DNA of 64,000 nt from Nigrospora sphaerica. Its lineage: Eukaryota > Ascomycota > Sordariomycetes > Amphisphaeriales > Apiosporaceae. Position 1 is the stretch's first letter; every line of letters begins with the position of its first letter. The notes below the pieces were generated by a model. It saw nothing but the letters and a program-made list of their open reading frames with translations. It did no database searches and was not told the origin of the DNA. Position numbers and translations under genes: made by a program. The DNA is taken from assembly GCA_018287875.1 (NCBI GenBank), contig JAGVVL010000018.1, positions 2,224,501 through 2,288,500 of the forward strand, read 5' to 3'. Below are positions 1 through 9,421 of the stretch, one piece after another.

Positions 1-698
1 GCATCGTGGGCACAACCGACCCAGCGGGCCTTGCGGCCAGCAAGACAGTTTGGGCATCCTCGTGGACCGTTCTCGGTCCGCTCTCTGTACGACGTACCAC
101 AGTCCCGTGCTGTTGGTTGGTCGACCGTCTCTCCCCATGGCGAATGATGCCCCATGGCCCATCCGCCGTCGTGCCGCTAAACATTACCTAGCCTGACCCA
201 AGGGCCAAGAATCCAGTAGCAGTCTGGAGAGCCTGACAGCCCAGCAAGTATGAAGAGAGAGGTGCGTATCCCATGTAATGAGTACATATTAGTGCAGACG
301 AGTTGTTTCAGCAGCCCCGCTTGCCACGCTTCTGTATCGATCAACAACGGCCCAGCTTCATTAGGGATCGCGAGGCGATCAGTGAACTTGCGAAAAGTAG
401 GCGGAATACCACGGGCCGCCAGGCAACACCCGCGTCTGCCGCCGCTGTCCGCGTGGCATTGGGGGCTGCAAGATGGCCTCGCTGGCACGTTCGCGCTGGG
501 CAACCAGGCCTAGACCCATCTGGTAGAGCCAAGTACAGATCCGCCCACGAAGGCCGGCCTCGCTTTCCTCGATGTGCACAGAGGGGATGGGTATGGAGCA
601 TGTGTCGACGCCAGACCGAGGGAATTGCCGTGGAAGCCGAGTGTTCTCGCCTGGCCGGGTACACACCCGTCACACAGTGAGCAGCCTTTCTTGGTCAG

Positions 699-726
699 GC
701 TCAAGTACCTAGGTGTTTACTTGAGC
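699..726. repeat. Inverted repeat, 9-bp arms
   Basis: GCTCAAGTA at 699-707 is perfectly complementary to TACTTGAGC at 718-726, with a 10-nt loop that contains CCTAGG. It lies in gene-free DNA. Function is unknown. Confidence 0.6.
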
Positions 727-2423
727 TACTGGGCACCACGGAAGGAATATTTCCCTATGGGAGGCTATATGGCATTATCGGCCTATTTGTCCTGCGGCTG
801 ATGTGCGCTTGGTGTTAGCGTCCGCCCTCGGTATGGCTTCTTTTTAGTGAGGATTTGGTCAGCCCGTAAACCCCCATGCCAGAGAGCCCCCCGACACCCC
901 TGTTGTATCGAGAGCATGAACCCAGTTGACCGTCTTTTCGTGCCCCCTACATGGCTGCCTTTCAGGTCCGCCGCCGCAATGGACAGTGCCGCCTTGCGTC
1001 CTCTGGCGAGAATCCCTTGGCTGTTTCTTGCCGTGGGCCACTGGTCGGAAACGGATACTGACCAAACGAGTGCTCCACGACTTGGGGAAAGTCTTGAGCT
1101 CGCTGAGATGGGGGACGCCATCCGTCGATCCCATGGCGATCAGAAGACTATCCAAAAACTAGCTGACGGAAGCGTCCCTGGGGGGGGGGGTCATGGGGTT
1201 TTTCTTTTGCGGCAGTTCCTGCAGCCCGGGCGGTCACGATCCATTGCGAGTTACGAGCACACGCTGTTCATGTCTGGGGGGTTTTCCCTACCACGGACCT
1301 GTTTGCCTCTTCTGGGCCCCCCGTCGGAGCCCGATCTCTCTTCTCGGTGTAACTTGGCTTGCGCGCACGCGTTGCCAGTCCCTCCGTCAGCTCCGAAGCC
1401 CCGGTGGATTAGGTGGGAAAGCAATGACGCCCCGGGGCAAGTGACAGCTGCAAGGCTGAGACATGGTGATTTACAAGCATTGTGTACTTCGGACTCATGT
1501 GGCTGACGGAAAGCCCGGCATCCGCCACTCGAGGGCGGTTCTTCTGTCAGCAACTGGAGGCGGTCCGCCCGGCGTCGTCAGATCGGGGTACGTGCTATGA
1601 CCAACCTTCACGTTCCACGACAGGTTGGTTGCATGCCTACCTGCGATATCCGCTTACCTTATGTACCTCCTTCAGAGCCCAAATAAATCTTTCGGGATCT
1701 GGCACACCTTCTGTTGCTCACATGTGACAGATGGTCCTACATAATGACCAGCCTGCCGTTTGCCTCGCGCACAGTGCCCGAGCACGCGGTGGAAGTCTAT
1801 CCCAGAAGTGTTTGTCGCCTTTGCTGGCCGTTTGTAGCCAACAACACCTTGCCTCCGCCATTGACCAGCAATTAGCACTGAAAGCTTTATTATAGATGCC
1901 ATGTGGGCGCCCGGCCGCTCGTTAGTTCCCCTTTCCGCCTACCTCCTGTGGATACGCAAGCATCCGCCTCCGAAGACCCCAGGGAGGGAGGGGGGCACGT
2001 TTCCAGCCCCGTCCGTCTGCCTACTGTCTATAATGGCCTTGCCCGGAAGCTACCCGAGGTAAACATTGGTGTTTTATGGCCGTCCCGTGGTTTGGTCCCG
2101 CAAACCGGAGTGCAGATCTCGAACGTCCATGGCCAGTTCCGGTCGGTTTGTCGTTTTGTAACGGTACGGCGGGTGCTCGCCGCCACGGAGCACTCAACCC
2201 GGTCGCCTTAATACGTGGATTGTTTGCCCGGAGAAAACGATGCGGCAGAGCTGACCCAGCCCGGAATGGCATGTCCAGCTCTTATCACCTGCTTGCTTGG
2301 AACAGAGGTGGTTGAGGCTCATGAACTAAGTACACCTCACGATCTATTCGTATCGCCTCGAGATTACAGGCGTATGTAGAGCAGGTATCAAGTTAACGCC
2401 CAAATCGGGGCGATATTTTCAAC

Positions 2424-2447
2424 TTTTTTTTTTTTTAAAAAAAAAAA
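2424..2447. repeat. T13A11 palindromic homopolymer tract
   Basis: Thirteen T are followed directly by eleven A, flanked by AC and GT, so the whole element is self-complementary. It could extrude as a hairpin or exclude nucleosomes. No adjacent gene explains it. Confidence 0.7.
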
Positions 2448-3521
2448 GTACCAGCTCCACGCGACTTATACATACCAACATGCTAATACCAGGCTGTTGA
2501 GGAGAAAGCAAACGATGCTGTTAATGGGGAACTGCCTTAATCGATCAGTCGAACCAGTGACAGGCCTTCCCACAGGTGACATATCCAAGCCTCCAAGCTC
2601 TTGCTCTCTTTCACGTCCTTGTTGGACCCCCGAAGCTTCTACACGTCTTGGCTTCTTCCGTACCCACTCGGCACATCCCCTGACTTACCGGCAATGCTGT
2701 GGGGATTGTCCGGGTTTCGCATCGGCCCTGTAAGGTGTGTCAGCATTTAAGCTCGCGAGGGCCTCGGGCAGTGCGAGAGATTGCGCTTCCGAGTGGACCG
2801 TCACCGTCGCCGCAACGGCGTGGTTAGGTAGAGGGTTGGAATTCCATCACCCTTTGTGCCCCAGTTTTTAACCTCGTGAACATATGGCCTGATTTATGAT
2901 GTTGGCGACTTGTAGGACTCCGGCGGAGGAGGTCAGGTGTGAGGTGGTACTCGGCCTGAAATCTAACGGGTGAGCTCGAAGGCGTGCTCCTATAGTCCCA
3001 CTGGCCTCACCTATAGCCAAAATCGCGGGTCACTCTTGCATTGAGCAAATTGGGCCCCGTCTCGGGCTCCCTGCGGCTGGGCTCGAACCGCGGCACAGGA
3101 GTCGCGTTACGTATGCTTGAGACAGGTACCTAATCAGTTTGGACATAGGCGGCCACCAGGGTAGCAATGACCCTATAAACAAGGCAGTGTCACTTTGGGT
3201 ATGGATCGTGGAAAGCTTGAGACCGGCATCAGCTTCGCTTTGGTCAAAATTCCTAGATTCCATCCGTTGGCTTTTTAACACGACTCGGGCTTATTATGAC
3301 GTTGGCAGCGTAAGGCACCGTCATTGCCTCTAAACTCCTGTTATGAACCAACCCGATGCGTCGTGTTCCCTCATGACCTCGAGGCCGCTGAGGTACAGAC
3401 AAAGCCAGCACTGGGTGTCGCTCCCCCCCTCCCCCGCCAAAATCTTCTCTCGAGCTGTCAATTATGCATGCAGCAAACTCAACGCTCACTTGTCATCGGC
3501 GCCAGGAACTCTGTGGGCTCG

Positions 3522-5331
3522 TTACAGCAAGAGAGCAGCCACGGCACAAACCATGGCCAGCAAGCTGGCGCAGCCGCGGTTTCCGGAGGCTGCAGCTACA
3601 GTTGGAGGTTCGGTCGGCTCCGAAGGCTCGGCCTTCTCCGGCTTCTGGGGGACCTCGGGCTCCTTGGGCATCTCGGGTTGCTGGGGTTGCTGGGGCTTGG
3701 CCGGGACCTCGGGGGCCGGCTTCTCGGGAGCAGATCCCGGCGCTTCAGGTACTGGGGCTGGGGGTACAAAGGCCGGCTTCCCGGGGGTGGGGGCCGGATG
3801 GAGAGGAACCGGTCGCTCGGGTTGCGGCTGCTCGGGTTCCGACTGTACAGGAAGTGGCTGCTCGGGTTCCGGCTGTACAGGAAGTGGCTGCTCGGGTGCA
3901 GGAACTGGAGGTACAAAGGCCGGCTCCTCCGGAGCGGGTGCCGGCTGTACAGGGGCCGGATGAGTAGGGAGTGGCTGCTCGGGTGCCGGAGCCGGGTTTA
4001 CAAAAGCTGGCTTTTCTGGAGCGGGAGTCGGCTGTACGGGAAGGGGCTTCTCGGGAGCGGGAAGCGGTACGGGAATCCCAGGAGCTGGTTGTTCCGGACA
4101 CGGCGGCTCGGGGGCTGGCTTCATAGGGGCGGGCTGGACAGGGCTGGATTGTATAGGAACAGGCTGGACAGGGCCAGGCGTTCCCGGGCAGGGCTGGACA
4201 GGACACGGCTGGACATGAGTGGACTGTACGGGGTAAGGCTTCTCGGGAGCGGGAGTCGGCTGTACGGGAAGGGGCTTCTCGGGTGTAGGAAGCGGCACGG
4301 GAATCCCAGGAGCTGGTTGTTCCGGACACGGCGGCTCGGGGGCTGGCTTCATAGGGGCGGGCTGGACAGGGCTGGATTGTATAGGAACAGGCTGGACAGG
4401 GCCAGGCGTTCCCGGGCAGGGCTGGACAGGACACGGCTGGACATGAGTGGACTGTACGGGGTAAGGCTTCTCGGGAGCGGGAGTCGGCTGTACGGGAAGG
4501 GGCTTCTCAGGAGCGGGAGTCGGCTGTACGGGAAGGGGCTTCTCGGGTGTAGGAAGCGGCACGGGAATCCCAGGAGCTGGTTGTTCCGGACACGGCGGCT
4601 CGGGGGCTGGCTTCATAGGGGCGGGCTGGACAGGACAAGGCTCCTCGGGAGCGGGAAGCGGCACGGGAATCCCAGGAGCTGGTTGTTCCGGACACGGCGC
4701 CTCGGGGAATGGCTTCATAGGGTAGGGCTGGACAGGGCTGGACTGTATAGGATAAGGCTCCTCGGGAGCGGGAAGCGGCACGGGAATCCCAGGAGCTGGT
4801 TGTTCCGGACACGGCGGCTCGGGGGCTGGCTTCATAGGGGCGGGCTGGACAGGACAAGGCTGGACAGGGCAAGGCTTTTCCGGGCAGAGTATTTGGCAGT
4901 ACGACTCTGAGGGGCAAGGTGTCATAGGAGCCTGCTGAACAGGGTGCGACTTGGTGGGAATGGACTTTGTTGGACATGGCTGTGGTGGTACGCCAGTCCC
5001 GGCGGGCTGGCTAGGGCAGCTCGTAGTGCCGTTCTTCCAGTAATGTGGAGTATGCGAATATCTCACGTCCGGCACCATGAACTTAGAGGTTGTGCAGGGG
5101 TAAGCAGAGCTTTCTGTGAAGGGGGCTTGTTAGTAATATGAATGGCAGGAGGTATGTGCAAGACGACCTGAGTTCTCCTATCACAGAGAGCCGGTGGGGA
5201 GCGGATAACCTCTCACCTTTCATATGGGCACTGCTGGATGTGTTATGGTGGTCCCAGTGTGCTCCAAGCTCGTAGGGGCGAGCATTCGCCGTGACCGCGA
5301 GGGCCGTGAGACCGATGATGCTGGCCTTCAT
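3522..5331 (-). CDS. Proline-rich repeat protein, predicted GPI-anchored cell-wall protein
   Basis: Two exons, 5331-5217 and 5113-3522, give 568 residues. The intron (5114-5216) has donor GTGAGA, a perfect TACTAAC branch point and acceptor CACAG, and restores frame. Residues 1-18 (MKASIIGLTALAVTANA) read as a signal peptide. After a short head with NGTTSC, most of the chain is Pro/Glu/Cys/Gln-rich modules of the type PCPxQPAPxxP and PAPEKP, including five GIPVPLP blocks. The C-terminus is a small-residue site (AAASGNRG) followed by a hydrophobic tail ending AVAALLL at the stop, the classic layout of a GPI-attachment signal. The product is therefore probably secreted and held at the plasma membrane or wall. 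I do not recognise a named family. The neighbour downstream on the same strand is unrelated. Cysteines inside the PCP modules are unusual for a plain structural spacer and might cross-link. Confidence 0.8.
4060..4900 (-). repeat. Coding tandem repeats in the proline-rich gene
   Basis: The block beginning GGAAGCGG(T/C)ACGGGAATCC on the + strand starts at 4060, 4288, 4552, 4654 and 4771. The first interval is 228 bp (76 codons). The second is 264 bp, the same unit plus a 36-bp (12-codon) insertion of LPVQPTPAPEKP. The last two are short 102- and 117-bp units. All are multiples of 3, so frame is kept. The near identity of the long units points to recent unequal exchange or slippage. Confidence 0.85.
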
Positions 5332-6137
5332 TGTTGTTAGCCGGAGGGAGCGTGTTGCAAGCGAGTGAAACGAATGCAAAAGGATCAACTCAAAATGGCA
5401 CGGCAAGGGCCCTTCGAGCAGATGAGAAGAATGAACAGGGAAGGAGGACGAGGTGGAACTACGAATCAGTCCATCTTTTGTATGGAGTGTCAGTTCGCAG
5501 TACATATGGCCCGGATCTCTAACCACCGCCAACCAGCTTCGGGATTCGCTGGAATACAATAGATCCAGTTGTCATGGTGCTTCGCGCATGAGTGGCGTCT
5601 CAGCCGTCAGCAGCATCAGCCGGCGGGCAGATATTGGCTTTTTCCGGGCTATATAAATGCACGGATCCAGACGTCTGGGCCTGACACGCCCAACAAGTTC
5701 CTCTTCATATGATCTTCTAGCGCACGGCGGAATCATTCGTGCCGAAAGATTTGCCGAGAGGCGACGAGGAACGGCCCGTAGCAACATCAGTAGCAACAGC
5801 CGAAGAGGTGGACTAGTCGGCACGGGTGGCTCTCCTAACGAATCGAGCGATGAAGCCGGCCTCCAAGGTTCGTACTTGGGTATACATGGCGCACCGGCTT
5901 GGGCGGGGACGGGACGAAGACCAGACTTGCCGAGTCTTGTAAAGGGTATTGCGCTGTTACTGTTACTGATGCATCAAATGTCTTGCCGTACGTGCCCGTA
6001 TGCCCAGTACTCAGATATTGTTCCCCTATCGCCCCTGTGTATTCTCCCTTGGAGGACTCCAGTCACCCCTTTTGATGCCCGGTAAAAGCACACAACCCCT
6101 TGAACGCCGTTGCATCTTCTTAGGCCGAGCCCCCATT
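5332..6137. other. Intergenic: promoter of proline-rich gene and 3' flank of ORM gene
   Basis: No gene seen. TATATAAA at 5650-5657 reads as TTTATATA on the minus strand, about 320 bp upstream of the proline-rich gene's start. It is a weak TATA candidate. Confidence 0.5.
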
Positions 6138-7008
6138 TCATTCCTCGGGTACGCCGGAAAACAGACCTACCCGCATACGGTGGCTCTAGGAAGGCAGGGT
6201 CAGTATTCTGTTCCGCAAACGGACTTGTACGGGGACGCAGACGCACAAATGGCAGCTTCGGTATCACCACACCGAGCGTGGCGAGGAAGTTGATAGTGAA
6301 GTAGGTAAGATCGTAGTGCGTGTAGTGCGTGCTCAGGAGGAACAGGACGATGGGCACACTGAGAAGAAACTTCTTGGCGGGTGTATATTGCGCGCCATCG
6401 TCGATTTGCTCCCACATATTGAGGTTATCGTAGGCGCCGCTGTTGAACTCGAACGGGGTACCGCGCACATAGTGGAACATTATGTACGAACCGACCATGT
6501 ATGAGATGTTGGTCAGCGTCCACGAGGTCTCCTGTGATACGCCAGGAATGATGTCGTAGAGGATCTTCAGGGCGACAATGAGGACAAAGTGGATTGTCCA
6601 AGCACCTACAGCCGGTAGCACTCCAATTAGCCAGGGTTTCCCGCTCACGCCGCTGGCCGGGCGGCCGGCACGGCGACTGGGTGGCCCCCGGGGATGTGGA
6701 GGGAGGGGGAAAAGGGACGAGGAGAAGGACTTACCTTTGGCGTTGACCCATTGCGCGTTCAGGTTGGGGAGAGCCGACTGATCGCTCAGCTGCTCGAGGG
6801 GTTCTTGCGGCTCCTGGTAGATCTGGAGGATGCTACTAGATCTCCGTCTCCGGGTCGTCTTTTCCTCCCCCATACTCAGATACGTCGCACCGCTTCGTCT
6901 CGGAGGGTTCGTGCTCGCGTCGTAAGAGACGGTGCGGGGGAGGACGATTGGGGAAGACACTTTGGCGGTATTGGCGAGTTGGTCCGAGGTGGTAGTTATG
7001 TTAGCCAC
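6138..7008 (-). CDS. orm1: ORM/ORMDL family regulator of serine palmitoyltransferase
   Basis: Three exons, 7008-6735, 6605-6247 and 6185-6138, give 226 residues, the usual size for fungal Orm proteins. Intron 1 (6606-6734) starts GTAAGT and ends CTGTAG. Intron 2 (6186-6246) starts GTGCGT, has a CTGAC branch and ends CCTAG. Joining them gives the family's hallmark string WVNAKGAWTIHFVL and the C-terminus PKLPFSHRMRVGLFSGV. Orm proteins are ER membrane proteins that bind and restrain serine palmitoyltransferase, the first step of sphingolipid synthesis. Hydrophobic segments follow residue 92 (AWTIHFVLIVALKI, then NISYMVGSYIMF, then LLSVPIVLFLLSTHY and FTINFLATLGVVI). The cytosolic head carries RRRRSSS (53-59), fitting an RxRxxS site for an AGC kinase; in yeast, Ypk phosphorylation there relieves inhibition. 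That this operates here is inference. Confidence 0.93.
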
Positions 7009-9421
7009 GGTGGGCAGATGGCAGCGGATCCACGAAGCCTGGGGAGGGCTTCACGGATACCAAGTGGCGGGCGGTGATGATGGTGCTGGTTGGCAGCAAG
7101 GGGCCGTTGGCGGAACGGCGTGGCAGAGTCGATGCCTTGGGTGGGCGGCGGCGGCGGCGAGCGGACGGCAAGAGCACGCGACCAGTACGTCCTTTTCCTT
7201 CTCCCGCTATATTTGTATATCTCTCTCTTTCGTTTGCTGTGCGTCGCGCTGTCTCTCGGTCCCTTTTCGATCGCGTGCGGGCTCGGCGGCGGCGTGGGCG
7301 AACTTTCCGGATCGGTGCGCGTGTGTGCTGTTGCGGCAGGAGAAGGGGGTGGGCAGGTCAAGAGCGTTACTGTCCAGTACTTAGAAAGACGCTAGGTGTG
7401 GAGAAGAAAGCGAGCTGGTGCTGGACCGTGTGTACCTTATCTTCGCGATGGCAGAAGGATAGACAGGCCGGGTGGGAGAGAGATGATAGACTACCGCGTA
7501 GCTGTAGGCAGATGGATGGCATCTACGCATATGGCACGGGAATGGGGCCTGGGCCGGACGGGACTGGGATGATCTGGCCTGGTAGTCTGGCGACGAGGAC
7601 TTGAGGTCGGATGTGGCAGCAGGTCTTCACGCTGACGGTATAGGGTCGTTACTTACCCCGAAAAGCCATGGCGTGCCAGGTGCCATTGGAGGTGCCAGGC
7701 CGGTACGTACTTTACACGGATGTCCCAAAGCTTGGGTACTTCTTGCTAGGTCATCCACGCAACCACGCTCGTCTTCACCAATATCCGGTGTAAGAGGCAT
7801 GCGCATCCCTCCCCATATCTTGCAGGGACACCCAGGGCGCGCCCGCTCGAACGAGATGGGTTCTCCCAATCGGTGCACGGGGCGCGTGGGTCACGTTACG
7901 TGGAAGCTTTTTTTTTTCTTTCTTTCGTTCTAGTTTTGGTGCACGCCTTTCCAGATTCCTCCTCGTGCTTGGACGCTACGAGACAGTTGCGATACACATG
8001 TGGAAGACACTGGAGGTGAGGTGTAGGTGCATGGTTATAGGTAAATCGGGAGCCCAAGACGTTGGTAAGAGGTACCCAGGTACTTGGGTAGGTAGGCGTC
8101 CCGACCACTTTTACCCATTGCAGTTCGAGGTGATATGGATGTAAATGCATCCTACCCCACAGCATCCCATGTACATACTAGTAGTATACGCCTTTGCTGG
8201 ATGTAGTATCCGAGCTGGAGCTTGGCGGGGGCGCACGCTGGAAGAACAGCCTGCCCAGATTGGCCAACGCTGCCAATTTCCGAAGCGACCGCCATTGATC
8301 CATCGTCGTGGGCCGCGTTGTTGCATTGGGGGAAACAACTTAACACCGCCAGTGAGTCGTTTAAATGTCCACCGCCGCGGCTGCCGTCCAAACTCTCCAG
8401 CTGTCTCGAACTCCATCTGGCGGACGACTTGGCTCCGGCGGCATTCCAAATGTTCCAGGCCCCTCCAGGGGTCCCGGCTTTCAGACGTCCTGCCGCCCCG
8501 GCTCCCCTGAAAGGGGCGAAGAGCCGCCCAATGCTCCGGGTTGAGGCCCTCTTTCTGCTCCAAGCTTCCATAGCTCTCCCATCTGGTTCATTTCGATAGA
8601 TATCTATGGGAATGAACTCGGGGGTGCCCTCCGACGTCCCATGCGGTGCCATGCATGATCTGTACGAATACTGGCGCCCCTAAGCTCAGGTACATGCGGC
8701 GGCTTCCAAGGCCCGACCCGATCTCGGCTGCACCACTGCCGCCTGCCTGGGCTTGGGGACACTAGGCGCCCGTCTTACTCTGCAGCCTGGCGACTGGGTA
8801 GCCCATGCCGTCCAACTACATGCTTGTATCTCTTGAGTACCTAGGTAGATCGAGGTAATTATTCTCCAGCTGAGGCCTTTGCTTCTTACCTGAGAGCCTC
8901 CCGTATACTTAGGTATATCGTAGGCGTAGGTCCCCCAAGCTGGATCTATGGTAGGTACTTAAGGTGTCTCCCCCTACTCACCCTCCACCCCCGAGAGTCT
9001 ACTGCCGCAATTTAACCGGCGGAAGAATGCCAGCTAGGGCTCCCAGTATCGACAACACCAAAAGTCTAGGACTGGAAGGTCCGTATTCCTGAGTCCACCC
9101 AGGCCATATGGAAGATCGTACTGCAGAGGCAATCTAGTATGTTCTTACAGCGCAGTGGCGGGCACCTCCTTACTTTATTCCCAAAGAAGTAGGTAATTAG
9201 GTTGTAGCGTGCATGTACCTTCCGGTTCAATCTAATCCATGGGGCTGGATCATTGATGGGATGGCGAGCTGCCGCGCCCCACCAATGCATCAGAGCGTGA
9301 CAGATAAAAAAATCGGTCTCAACCTCTTGCGCACTCGGTACCAAAGACTCGACGTCGCGCGCTGTTACGCTCACCTTCATCGCCGACTTCCCCTCGAGGC
9401 TGCTGCCTGGTTTGGGAAAGC
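7009..9421. other. Intergenic between divergent ORM and AIR-like genes
   Basis: This is 2.4 kb shared by two divergent promoters. The first 400 bp are pyrimidine-rich and purine-rich, as in fungal 5' leaders. Several TACCTAGGTA-like words occur between about 8060 and 9200. No gene is supported; the 150-166-codon open frames near 8111-8652 lack domains and overlap on both strands. Confidence 0.5.

Larger units (their letters stand above)
1..3521. other. Gene-free stretch at left edge
   Basis: I see no coding region I can support here. The open frames are short, change strand and composition, and carry no recognisable domain or splice structure. Contents worth noting are a 9-bp inverted repeat at 699-726, a G10 run near 1181-1190 and a T13A11 palindromic tract at 2424-2447. 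Base composition is lower in GC than the genes to the right. The right end is the 3' flank of the minus-strand proline-rich gene. Confidence 0.6.

Noticed and set aside
847..1506. 219-codon open frame on the + strand
   Set aside because: No domain, no sensible composition, no splice partners; overlapping frames on the other strand are similar.
3045..3115. tRNA-like word GGTTCGAGCCC on the minus strand
   Set aside because: The flanking bases do not form a T-stem and no D-arm, anticodon arm or acceptor stem can be folded around it.
3324..4910. 528-codon + strand open frame with Gly/Leu/Arg repeats
   Set aside because: Antisense of the proline-rich repeat gene. The minus strand has a signal peptide, a perfect intron and a GPI tail; the plus frame has none.
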